Below are positions 21,825 to 31,734 of a stretch of 64,000 bases of DNA, one piece after another. Below the pieces are notes generated by a model, which was given only the letters and a program-made list of their open reading frames with translations, had not been told where the DNA came from and did no database searches. The translations under genes were made by a program, and so were the position numbers. The stretch is taken from the NCBI RefSeq assembly GCF_031143425.1, contig NC_090446.1, forward strand, positions 1,029,049,066-1,029,113,065, given 5' to 3'. Every line of letters starts with the position of its first letter. The stretch's first letter is position 1. Origin of the DNA: Pleurodeles waltl (Eukaryota > Chordata > Amphibia > Caudata > Salamandridae).

Positions 21825-23770
21825 AATGTCTTCCTTCCCCACAAGAAAAAAGAGAAAATGCTTGTGGGACTGCAGGACGGGTGCATGAAACTATACATCC
21901 TACAAGTCAAAATACACAAATCAATCCTTGGGGTTGACAGCACAGATAACCTGGCCCGAGATTAGCAATCCTGATTTTTTCCTACTGAAGGAAAGCCTTC
22001 AGCAACCAAAGATCCAAAATTGACCAAAGCCCACCATCCTTTTATGGCACCTTCTTGATTGCCCGTTTGGCAACAACGATTGAACCTCTCTATTGACTCA
22101 ATGACTGAGCCTTTCTGGCATGAATAGGGGCATTTCTGCAGATCTCTGGGTCAACCCAGAAGGAACTGGAGAGGAGGGCTGACAAAAAGGGGAGGGTGTA
22201 TTTTGTCAGACAACCAACTGGAAAGGTATAAATGTATTCTGCCCCTGGTGGTGGCAGGCGCAGGGGAAGAGGAAGATGAAGAACGGCCATGCTGCTGTTA
22301 GCCCCTTCTTCTGCTATCACAACACAACCTGGTACCCCAAAAGGGGATGGATGAGTTATTGTGAAGGCTGGGATGGCTGCCTAGGCCGATAAGCCAGAGC
22401 CCAGGAGAAACCCCGGAACGTCTGATTTTGCTAGTGCAGCCTACAAGATGTACTTTGCTGCATCCTGTCCATTGTTGACTGTTTGGGCAAAAGTATTTCA
22501 CAACTCCTCGGAAGTGGGGCAATTCTCTTGCTCACCATGCCTCAGAGAGTATGGTGTATCTGTCTAGCAGGCAGAATCCATTAAAAAAGCATGAAGCTAA
22601 CATGGCAGAGGAGAACACCCTCTTGCCAAGGACATCAATGTGTTTAGATTTCCATCAGGTGGAGAACCAACAAAGACATTCTGATTCACTTCCCTTCGTA
22701 CTACCAGAGCAAAAAAGGTACTTTGTTCAGTAAAAGGCCTGAATGAGAGTCCAGTTCTTCTTCTGGCAAGGTATGAAGACCACTTTCATTCTGGAAGACC
22801 ATGTAAAGTCATCATCAGAATATTGAAGGGAAAAATCATCAACCCCTTCATCACCATCCCCACAATGTCGAGTATTATGAATCTTCTGTACATCCAAGTC
22901 AGGGAGTTTTCCAAAGCCATTGGCTGTGTCTTAGTGATGAGACCATGGTCAGTCAGTGCCAAGAAGAGCACCACTGGAAGAAGTCTGACTGGGAGCTGCC
23001 GGTGGATCTGTGGTGCCAGAAGGCACTCAAATGGGGATCTCCAAATCTTCTGGAATAGCTACAACATTGCCTCATTGAAGGCAGAACTTCAGATGGCACA
23101 GGAAACTTTAAGTGCATCAACTCCAACTTCAGAATGGGATTGGAATCAGGCAACTCGCTCAGAGTGAGCGAGTTGCTAAACCTTGTGCTGCACTAAACAT
23201 TGCCCTCAGAATTCCTCTTAGACTTACCAAAGGTGGGGAACCTTGATCAGGAATGGCACTAGGAGCAGGAGTGAGCCCATGAACAGGTAAGCGACCAGTC
23301 CTGCTTCTTATGCTTGGCTACCTAAAACTTCACCTCCCAGTCCTTGATGGCTTTCAGATGCATCACGGAGACTTTGTTGCATGACTTTGAACGTGCTTAA
23401 ATGCAAGGCACCAAAGGCAGCCATGTGGGGCTGTGACTGACATCTGCTTCCTTCAGGTGTGGCATTGCTCCAACTCTAGTTTTTAGAGGAGACATCCCTA
23501 ACACACTGTAAGCAAAATCATTTTGGTGGACGATAAAACACCAACAAAGTTTAAGGACTGGAGCTCTGGATCTGTGTTGCGGGACATGGAAAAAAAGAAA
23601 ATGATGTGACACTTAATGTGGCTCTACTCAACAAATTCCTGAGGCAGGGTAAGATCGCATGATGGAGATACCTTTAGGCACACTTGAGCAATTGCTGAAA
23701 AGCTTCTGGATCCAGGGAGCTCCCTGGGGGGGAATTCAAAAGATGAGGAATCTGCGATTAGAAATATCCA
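21825..23770 (-). pseudogene. DIRS-like retroelement copy A, RT N-terminal and gag-like part
   Basis: The RT N-terminal motif is at 21960-21828 (minus). The remainder to about 23770 should hold the gag-like region by position. It matches copy B at 51700-52450 (GAGAACACCCTCTTGCCAA, TTTAGATT.C.ATCAGGTG, GGTATGAAG.CCACTT, ATCATCA..CCCTTC.TCATC) and copy C near 41560-41800 (CTCTGGATCTG, GTTTCTGGATCCAG, GAATCTGCG/GAGTCTGTGGTTAGAAA). No intact frame exceeds about 110 codons. The word GGAATCTGCGATTAGAAATATCCATCAG-like at 23748-23776 marks the point where A and C stop matching and may be the element terminus. Confidence 0.65.
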
Positions 23771-25240
23771 TCAGAATGTTAACATTTTTTTGCAAGGTTA
23801 CTTCTTAAGTGAAGATTAGTGATCTGCCTAGGCCTCCTAATAACAAGAGAATCTAAAGTGCATGCCTTGGTAACTTGGAAAATAAGTTATTTTGTCCCAT
23901 GTTAGGAACCTACTTCTTTGGGAGAAGCTCTAAAGGTGTGTCAGAAAGGAAGGCGGTACAGACACACCAGGAAGGGTCTGTACAATTGACACAGGGATTA
24001 GCGATCAAGACAATGATTTTTAAAGACTGGGTTATGGTGACTCAACGGTGACATAAGTACAATAAAAGTGATCGTTTACCGAAAGTGGCTAAATTATGGT
24101 TGTTGATGATTCCCAGCAGCTGGAGTCTTAAAAATGGAAAACCTTGCTTGGGTTATTGTATGGGGTAAATGTGGCAGCCTACTGGTCACTCATACAGTGG
24201 GTGTAACTAACCCAACTCATTTTGGGTGTGGTATGGTGTGTTTTGTTGTAATTTAACTAATTCCCTATGTTTGCCTTTATGAGATGTTATTTAATTATAA
24301 TACATTAAAAAAAAATCAGCAGGTATGCATTTGTGATATAGGGCAAGATGGTATTCATAGATTGCATTCCCTCTCTCGTAGGATTTTTTGTGATAGCTTT
24401 GTTTCAAAAGCACGGGTTTCAGCCTTGGGCTTTGGTGACCAAAGACTTTTTTTGTTCACTGAATATGAGGGGCGCAGGAAAACAGCAGGCGTGGGAGTTA
24501 GTTACTGGAAAGCTTATTCCATGGACGTAGATTTTGGGTTAGTTTAAGTTTACACCGGTGCACGAACTTTTGGTTTAATATTTACAAACCGCCTAAGGTC
24601 ATATCAGCCTACTGCAAAGCACTGATGTCAAACGATGTCGTCGATTCATCCGTGGAATAGTGGTTCAGTGACCTTTACATTCCACTTTGACTTTTATTTA
24701 TCAATGACGTTCCCGGAATCTCTCACCATAACATCAGAATGGATCTATTTTGTCTAAAACCAGCATACTTTTATCTGAAGTAGAGTTTATCTACCTTTTA
24801 CTCGGGGGATGATTACATGTTACCTTCCTCTATGTATTGGTTACAATTTAAATGAGTGGCTAAATTAGAAGTTCTGTAATTAGAAACACATATAACTCAG
24901 TAAGTGGGACCTGTAGATATGCATTTGAGACTCAAACCTGAGGGGAGAAAAATGTGAAAACTGAAGTTTCAAAATACTATGGGGAGGTGCATGAGGTGAA
25001 CAACCAGGTTTTATTTATTTTCAGGTTAACTGGGATGGACAGAATTAAATGTTGTTGGACGTGAGTCCAAATTCAGATAACCTCGGCGATGAACCCTAAA
25101 ACGGGAAAAAGACCTAGGATGACTGTCTAAGAAGCAAACAATAGTTCTGTGGGGCCATTTTCAATGATTTCCAGGAATCCTAAAGAACACGAAGGCTTTA
25201 GCCAAAGCCTAAACAGTAATAACAAGTGTTGAAATGGGGT
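23771..25240. repeat. Flank shared by copies A and B beyond the DIRS end
   Basis: This stretch aligns with about 52440-54150. Examples are GGTGTGG.ATGGTGTGTTTT, TTCCCTA..TTT.CCTTTATGA.ATGTTAT, ACATCAGAATGGATC.ATTTTGTCTAAAA, GGATGATTACATG/GAATGATTACATG and GGGAAAAAGACC. Copy C has nothing comparable. No protein is recognised in either copy. It is therefore either another repeat that both DIRS copies sit in, or part of an ancient duplication of the whole 13-25 kb block. Confidence 0.65.
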
Positions 25241-25301
25241 TTATCTCAACCAATTATGAGGAACCTTGAGTTTCATTTGCATTCTAGGGTCTATTTTGCA
25301 A
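25241..25301. other. Short unclassified junction
   Basis: Sequence between the end of the A/B homology and the start of the L2-like tail. No feature is visible. Confidence 0.4.
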
Positions 25302-26750
25302 TTGTAACTGTAATTGTAATTGTATTTATATAGAGCTTATTACCCCTGAGGAGGTCTCAAATTGCTTTTCGGCGAGTAGCACTCTACTCTGGAGCCCAGA
25401 ACTGGTGGATTAGTAGAGGGAAATATGAGTTAATTTGAGCGGTGGACATGTGAGTCTGTTAGTTGGATTGAATAAAAAAATAGAAAAATAAAGGGATAGA
25501 AGATGGAAGAACCTAAAAGGTGTTAACTGGGAGAACATAGTAGTAAGATGAGGTTTGGGATGAGTAAAAGGAGAGACAGAGGAGGGAAGAGTCTGAAAGA
25601 TGAGGTTAGTTAGAGCATAGTAGTAAAATGAGTTGTGGAATGAGTCAATAAATAATATATATTTTCCTCAACATTTCAATAGTTAAGTGCTTGCAGATAA
25701 ACATTTAGGATACTAGTTACCTATTGTGATAAAGCAGAGACCCGTAAACATTGAATCAAACAACTTATATAAAAACTCTAAACATGTCAAGCATAGAATA
25801 AAATAAAAAAAATATATATATATATATGTTCAACTGTAAATAATATATACCTTTGTTAAACAGACATAAAGAGTACCTATATATTTTAGTTATTATACAT
25901 ATATCTACAAAGAAATATGCATATCTAGATATATACATAATCAAATTGTAAACATATAAATGTATAAATACATACACAGGGATATGCCGTACACTAGTGT
26001 TTGAGTATTGTGGTTATGTAGGAAAGAGCCAACTCTTGAGTAGTCTTGTGAAGATAGGATAGTTATCCGTGGATCATATATTTGGGAGTAATGACTTCCA
26101 TAGTTTGGCTGCTTGAACAGAGAAAGATGTACTACCTACTGTCTTTTTCTTGTATGGTGGGGTGTTGAGATTGGGTGCCAATCTTGAGCAGAGGTTCCTT
26201 CGGTGAATGTATTTTGTGATTTTATTCCGGATGAAAAGCAATACTGTTCCATGTAATGTTTTGTGGGTGATACAAAGCAGCTTGAAGGTGGATCTTTTGG
26301 CAACCAGTAACCAATGTATGGCCCTCAACGCAGGGAATATGTGGGTTTGGGGCATGTAGCACTAGTATGTCAATAGAGTTCTGAATTCAATGTAGTCCTT
26401 TCATTGTTGATAGAGATAATCCGTATTAAAGGACATTAGCCTAATTCAGCTTGGACAGTACAAGAGAGATAGTAGCCTGGACCTTGTGTAAAAATTCCAG
26501 GAGGGGGAAGATGCGTCACAGAGTTTTCATGCCGATGAAGCTTTATCTTGCTAATTTGTCCACTTGGGCATTCATTGTTAACTTGGAGCAGTGGTCCCAG
26601 ATTGTCAGAACAGGTGCAGAGTGGGTCATATTTTTTCCAATTGCCACATGTGAGTATTTCAATTTTTTTGCCTTACTTACCCCGCTGCTGAAACTGCAAT
26701 ACGCTATTGTTTTAAAGTCCCCAACGCTTGAAGCCATAGAGCTGTAATAA
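25302..26750 (-). pseudogene. L2-like LINE, 3' end of ORF2 and 3' tail
   Basis: Minus-strand coding sequence at 26355-26074 reads as the conserved C-terminal end of CR1/L2-type reverse transcriptases: HWLLVAKRSTFKLLCITHKTLHG, a spacer, then KTVGSTSFSVQAAKLWKSLL. About 0.7 kb further 3' (25390-25302, read on minus) the sequence AAGCTCTATATAAATAC is followed by ACAATTAC-type tandem units. That is how L2-family 3' ends look, with a hairpin-like GAGACCTCCTCAGGGGTAATAAGC before it. The intermediate DNA (25400-26070) is AT-rich with purine runs and may be an expanded or foreign insert, including a TA microsatellite at 25809-25827. The element is 5' truncated at about 26750. Confidence 0.78.
25809..25827. 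repeat. TA dinucleotide microsatellite
   Basis: A run of alternating A/T bases in an AT-rich stretch between the L2-like tail and coding remnant. Confidence 0.8.
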
Positions 26751-27027
26751 GCAGAATGGGGGCAAGGAGGCCTCGTAGTAGCACATCTGTAGATTCAGAT
26801 TAGGAGTTTTGATGCAGTATTTTACTTCTACCATTGGAGAAATACATGAGTCACTGTTCAGAAAAGGCCAATGGCCAGTCCAAAGTACAAAAGGCCCACA
26901 TGGCCACAGTCCTAGGCTCAACTTGTCCCCTGACGTAATCCGCACTACACTGTGCAGGGGCATCATGTTGGGAATGGTCAGGCACCTCACGGGGATGAGG
27001 GGGTAGGTGCACCTCAGCCGAAGTGCG

Positions 27028-27222
27028 GAACTTGCCCACTGGTTCTGGAGGGGGCTCCATGCCCATTTCTCTTTGCTGGGGAGTGCAAGATCACAGTCTC
27101 TGAGGAGGGGAACTTGCCCACTGGTTCTGGAGGGGGTTCCATGCCCATTTGTCTTTGCTGGGGAGTGCAAGGTCACAGTCTCTGAGGTGGGGAACTTGCC
27201 CACTGGTTCTGGAGGGGGCTCC
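27028..27222. repeat. 82-bp tandem repeat, about 2.4 copies
   Basis: The unit begins AACTTGCCCACTGGTTCTGG, continues GGGGSTCCATGCCCATTTSTC and ends ACAGTCTCTGAGG.GGGG. Starts are near 27029, 27111 and 27192. It lies in the distal, 3' part of Myb-like gene 1. Confidence 0.85.
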
Positions 27223-27260
27223 TTGTAGAACAGACCCCAGAGGGTGGCCTACATGCCCTC

Positions 27261-27342
27261 TGCTGGAGGTGAGGGCTGCTGTGTCCCAGCTGGAGGTGAG
27301 GGCTGGTGAGTCCCAGCTGGAGGTGAGGGCTGCTTGTCCACT
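27261..27342. repeat. 27-bp tandem repeat, three copies
   Basis: The unit GCTGGAGGTGAGGGCTGSTG followed by about 7 bases is repeated three times. On the minus strand it encodes a QPSPPAGT-type nonapeptide repeat in the tail of Myb-like gene 1. Confidence 0.85.
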
Positions 27343-27360
27343 GCTGTTGGAGGGGGCCTC

Positions 27361-27550
27361 TTGCCTCTCAAAGTTGGTGGAGTGCGAACCTTCAATTTCT
27401 TGGGTGGTGGAGTGGGATCCTTCCCTTTCTTGGGTGGTGGAGTGGGATCCTTTCCTTTCTTGGGCGGTGGAGTGGGATCCTTCCCTTTCTTGGTTGGTGG
27501 AGTGGGATCCTTCCCTTTCTTGGGTGGTGGAGTGGGATCCTTCCCTTTCT
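27361..27550. repeat. 30-bp tandem repeat encoding a Lys/Pro decapeptide
   Basis: Five near-identical 30-bp units start at 27391, 27421, 27451, 27481 and 27511, with partial units on both sides. The plus-strand unit is TTCCCTTTCTTGGGTGGTGG followed by AGTGGGATCC. Read on the minus strand in frame with Myb-like gene 1, each unit gives KKGKDPTPPP or a one-residue variant. Because units keep the frame (30 = 3 x 10), the array can grow or shrink without breaking the reading frame. Confidence 0.92.
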
Positions 27551-29702
27551 TGCCTCCACAACTAGGAGGTTCCTCCATTGACCCCGTGGACTGCTTGGCT
27601 GAGGTGCTGGGCTGGGTCCTTGTGACCCCGCTCTTACGGGCAGGACAGCCGGAGAAGGGGGCGGGAAGAGGTCAAGTTGGGCAAGGAAAAGCTTCTTAGT
27701 GACGGTGGGGCGGGATGAGGGATGGGAGTGGTTGTTGGAGGTGTATGTCTGCTGAACTTGGGTGCAGGTACATGTGCAGTGTGCTGATGTGAGGTGGATG
27801 GCTGTTGGGTGTCTGAGTTAGTGCGTTTGTGTCTCTTAAGGGGGGCAGACAGCGTGGGAGGGGACACAGGAGATGAATGGATGGATGTTGTGGACGTGTG
27901 CTGCTTGGTGTGATGGTGGTGGTGGCTGCTGATGCAGTGCACGCAGGTGTGAGTGAAGATGTGACAGTGAGGGAGGAGGTGGCGAGACAGTGGAGGCAGC
28001 GGATGTTATTGTGTGTGCAACTGTCTGTTGTTTGTGTGAGTGCTTGTGACCTGAAGTGTGCTGGCTGTGTTTGTCTGTGCCACTCTTGTGTGATGTTTTG
28101 TGTGCATGCTTGTCTGTATGAGTGCATGGGATGGGTTGGGGTTGAGGAGATTGGGACTGGGAAGTGAGAGTTGGAGGGGGGACAGTAGGAACAGGGACAC
28201 TGGCTGCCATCAGAGAGGAGGCCAGAGCCTGGAACGATCTCTGTTGGGCCGCCAATACACTGTGAATGCCCTCCAGGAATGCATTGCATTGGTGCATCTG
28301 GGATACCAGCCCCTGGATGGCATTCACAATGGTTGACTGCCCTAAAGAGATGGATCTCAGGAGGCCAATAGCATCCTCAATGAGGGCATCAGGGCTCACT
28401 GGGGCAGGGCCTGAGGGGCCTGGGGTGAAGGAAATGCCCACCCTCCTCGGTGAGCAGGCACTGGCAACTCTGTGAGGGGCTACTGGGAGGGCGGTGCTGG
28501 TACAGGGGTGGCGTCTGCACCTATAGCTGGGGTAGTCCCAGAGGTGTCTGCCACCAAGAAGGAGCTTCCATCTGAGGTGGAATCTGAGTCAGTGTTGTCA
28601 CCTCCTGTCTCCGCTGCAGTGCTCCCCTCGCCTCCTGGGTCCTGTGGGATGCAGCTCCCTCTGTCACCAGTGCCCCTGCTCCTCCACCAGATGATGCTAA
28701 TGCACACATGGACAGGATGACAGAAGAAAAAAGGGGGAGAGAGAAAGGGAGCACTGGATCAATTGCAGCACCAACACCACATATGGCATACACATTACCA
28801 TCATATACAGGGATCAGGATTGAGCACAATGCATCACAGTGGCATTCCATTGGCTAGGTACCACAGCAATATGTGAGCCAACCCTTGCTAACTGCACCCC
28901 TCCTGGGAGTCACTAAGCCCTGTCTGACATGGAATGCAACCTAGCTAGGTTACCAGATTTAGCAATACAACCATTACCCTTGAGTTGGATCACGCTGCAA
29001 TCTCTGACCTGGCATTCAGGGGCACCCACTAACTGACACCCACCACCAGGATCCCATGCTACCTATCTATTATAGTTGTAACGCCCACTATACTCACCCC
29101 CTTGTGGCTGCTGTGATGCCCTCAAGCGCCCATCCAGCTCTGGGTAGGCCACCGCCAGTATGCGGGCCATGGGTAGGGGGTCAGGTTCCGACAGGCACTC
29201 CTCCCTCATTGGGAGGCCATTCTCAGCTGAGCCTCTGCGGTCTTCCAGGCCCAGCGTCTCATGTCCTCCCACCTTTTCTTGCAGTGGATAATCTGCCTGC
29301 TGTAGACCCCCAGGGTCCACATGTCCTTGGCGATAGCATGCCACAATCCCTTCTTCTGATGCGCGCTGACCTGCAGAGGAAACACAGACAGGATGACATC
29401 ATTACACATACAATTCAGCCTGTCACACATATGGCCCACAAATCCCTTTCCATCTCCATTAGCACACACATCACCCAGCGCCCAACATGTACACTACCAC
29501 CAGACATGCCACACACCCAAATGACAGGATGCTTGCACATACATCTCCATGCAACCTTGTACATGCATCGTGCCCAAGGTGTACTCACCTGTTGGACTGG
29601 TGGCCCATCCAGCGGCTCATACTGGGGTAGGACCCCATCCACCAAATGCTCCAACTCCTCCGAAGTGAAGGCAGGGGCCCTTTCCCCGGTCACACTGGCC
29701 AT

Positions 29703-29991
29703 GGCAGGATCCAGACACAGGTCACAGCAGCACACGCAGCGTAGGTGTTGTCCTGTGGAAAGTCAGGAATCAAGTGAGGTTATACACAGAAAATGGTGGT
29801 CACGTCCGTGCCAGTATACACTGTCACCGCCGCAGGTGTTCCCCATTGGCCACTGTACTCCATAGAGTCCCATGTTATCCAATGAGGAATAGCACCACGG
29901 TGCAAGACCGCCTTCCACCATGATGTGCAATGCCGGCGGAGTTACCTCACTTCCACCTGTCCCTACATAAAGGACAGGCGGTTGCCATTTT
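29703..29991. promoter_or_regulatory. Presumed divergent promoter between Myb-like gene 1 and transposase
   Basis: About 290 bp separates the first ATG of Myb-like gene 1 (minus) and the first ATG of the transposase frame (plus). A TACATAAAGG word at about 29964-29973 could serve as a TATA-like element for the plus strand. Promoter function is inferred from geometry only. An unrelated 269-codon open frame crosses 29056-29865 on the plus strand but carries no domain. Confidence 0.4.
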
Positions 29992-31209
29992 ATGGTGGTG
30001 GACAACATTACTGCTCTATGTACACTGAGGTGGTGGTTCCATTGTTCAAATTGTAACAGCCTACTCACTCTTGTGCCCCTTAGATACCTACCACTGTGGA
30101 CGAATCGGAGGAGGAGACAAGACCAAGTATACAGACCCCTTGTGGACTTGGCTACACTGAAGGACAGGCACATAACACTGACCTATAGAGTGGACAGGGC
30201 CACTATCACAGAGTTGTGTGCTCAATTGGAGCCTGATCTGATATCAGCTGTCCGTCATCCCACTGGGATCCCCCCTCTTGTGCAGGTTCTATCAGTGCTC
30301 CATTTCCTGGCAACTCGTTCTTTCCAAGTGACAGTGGGCTTAGCAGCAGGAACGTCACAGCCAATGTTCTCAATAGTGCTGGCAAGGGTTTTGTCTGCCT
30401 TGGTGAAACACATGTGCAGCTACATTGCTTTACCCCAGGTGGAAGATTTGGCCACTGTGAAGGCAAGATTCTATACAATGAGACATATACCCAATACTAT
30501 TGGGGCGATTGACAGTCCACATGTTGTGTTTGCCCCCCCGCCAGAATGAACAGGTGTTCAAGAATAGGAAGAGCTTCCACTCACCCAATGTGCAAATGGT
30601 GTGTCTGGCTGACCAGTATATCTCCCACGTCACTGCCAAGTATCCTGGGTTGGTGCATGACGCCTTCGTCCCGAGGAATAGCAGCATCCCAAATGTGATG
30701 GCACAACTACAGAGGCACAGGGTGTGGCTAATTGGTGAGCCTGACTCCACACCCAATGTATGTCAGTTTATGCCTTCTGGTGTCAGGCCCATACCATTGT
30801 GTAATGCTAATCTTTGTCCTTCAATACTTGCAGGTGACTCTGGCTACCCAAACCTTTTGTGGCTCCTGACCCATGTGAGGAATGCCAGGACAGGGGCTGA
30901 GAATCGTTTTAATGATGCACGTGGGTGAACCAGGAGAATCATTGAAAAGACCTTTGGCCTTCTGAAGGGCAGGTTCAGATGCCTCCATCTAACAGGTGGA
31001 TCCCTGTGCTACTCACCCGAGAAGGTTTGCCAGATAGTAGTGGCATGCTGCATGTTGCACAACCTGGTCCTCAGACTACATGTGGCTTATCTGCAGGGAG
31101 AGGAGATTGGAAATGCCCTGTGGCAGCAGTGGACCCTGAGAACAATGAGGATGAGGAGGATGAGGATGTGGACAACAGAACATCAGTTATACGTCAATAC
31201 TTCAAATGA
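29992..31209 (+). pseudogene. PIF/Harbinger DDE transposase (HARBI1-like), two lesions
   Basis: The translation carries the HARBI1-type N-terminal region (TITELCAQLEPDL, IPPLVQVLSVLHFLA, GLAAGTSQPMFS, about 30190-30390). The DDE catalytic core follows: first Asp in GAIDSPHV (30504-30527), second Asp in KYPGLVHDAFV (about 30639-30671), Glu in RRIIEKTFGLLKGRFRCL (Glu codon 30944-30946), and then CCMLHNL. An intron of 99 bp with GT and AG borders (30735-30833) is predicted because WLIG and DSGYPN join in frame across it. Damage: a one-base change in a C-run at about 30533-30540 shifts the frame, and TGA at 30926-30928 lies just before the catalytic Glu. It cleaves DNA at element ends in active relatives; this copy cannot make full protein. 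It is otherwise well preserved compared with other elements here. Confidence 0.9.
30735..30833 (+). other. Predicted intron in the Harbinger transposase
   Basis: Begins GTGAGC and ends TTGCAG. Removing it joins TGGCTAATTG to GTGACTCTGG, giving the conserved WLIGDSGYP run. HARBI1-type transposases of this group often contain this short intron. Confidence 0.8.
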
Positions 31210-31383
31210 CACACAGGTGAGACAGTGGAACTGATCCTCTGATTATTGATGTTTTCTGTCTGGCTGTAGCAGGATGGCATTCACTTCCTTTGCATCTCTA
31301 CTTACTGCCACCTATGGCTTCTCATTGTGCAGATATTGGTGATATAACAACTGTGTACTGATGACTACAGACAGATACAGGTC

Positions 31384-31389
31384 ATTAAA
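31384..31389 (+). terminator. Poly-A signal for the transposase
   Basis: ATTAAA lies 175 bp after the end of the transposase frame, in the short convergent interval before Myb-like gene 2. Confidence 0.55.
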
Positions 31390-31495
31390 TGTATGGTATC
31401 ACAGTGTTCAGATCATTTGCACCTGCTGTGACTTTTTCCATATATGCACATTTTCATCACACAAAACACTTTCACTCAGGCTGTGTTCAAATGTG

Positions 31496-31501
31496 TTTAT
31501 T
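31496..31501 (-). terminator. Poly-A signal for Myb-like gene 2
   Basis: TTTATT on the plus strand is AATAAA on the minus strand. It lies about 230 bp beyond the last coding codon of gene 2 and faces the transposase signal at 31384. Confidence 0.6.
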
Positions 31502-31734
31502 GTTGTGCAAATAATTGATGGGAAAGTGCAATGAAATGGGGTGATGGCTGAGAAAAGTCCAGGGTATTGTTCCAGTCTGTTTGTAGCACAGGTCCAGTGT
31601 CCAAGGAGCCATAGGAAGAGGAGCAAAGGCAGTTCAAACTGGACAAGGTGACCGGGTGGGACACAAGGGGGATATTCAGACGGTTCACATGCCCTGGTGG
31701 TGGTCTTGGTCTTGGCAAGTGTCTCTGGCTTCTA

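Larger units (their letters stand above)
27090..29702 (-). pseudogene. Myb/SANT-like gene 1 of the Harbinger element (NAIF1-like)
   Basis: Exon 1 (29702-29589) starts with ATG and reads FTSEELEHLVDGVLPQYEPL; it ends at a good donor (GTGAGT, 29588-29583). Exon 2 (29370-29098) follows an acceptor at 29372-29371 and reads HQKKGLWHAIAKDMWTLGVY, CKKRWEDMRRWAWKTAEAQL, completing the trihelical Myb/SANT-like domain; it ends at a second GTGAGT donor. A stop after AQLRMASQ and a resumed frame (PMARILAVAYPELDGRLRAS) show one small frameshift in exon 2. Downstream (about 28650-27090) is a low-complexity tail rich in Pro, Ser, His, Lys and Thr, with a segment like Harbinger Myb partners (SISLGQSTIVNAIQGLVSQM, 28350-28290) and the in-frame KKGKDPTPPP repeats. 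Such proteins bind transposon ends and help bring the transposase into the nucleus in characterised Harbingers. The exon 3 start is uncertain. Confidence 0.78.

Noticed and set aside
27149..27699. Overlapping open frames with glycine/serine-rich or valine/glutamate repeats on both strands
   Set aside because: They are frame shadows of the 30-bp, 27-bp and 82-bp tandem arrays. Only the minus frame giving KKGKDPTPPP is plausible for gene 1.
29056..29865. Longest single open frame in the window (269 codons, plus strand)
   Set aside because: It runs antisense to the spliced Myb-like gene 1 exons, shows no domain, and its composition mirrors the opposite strand.
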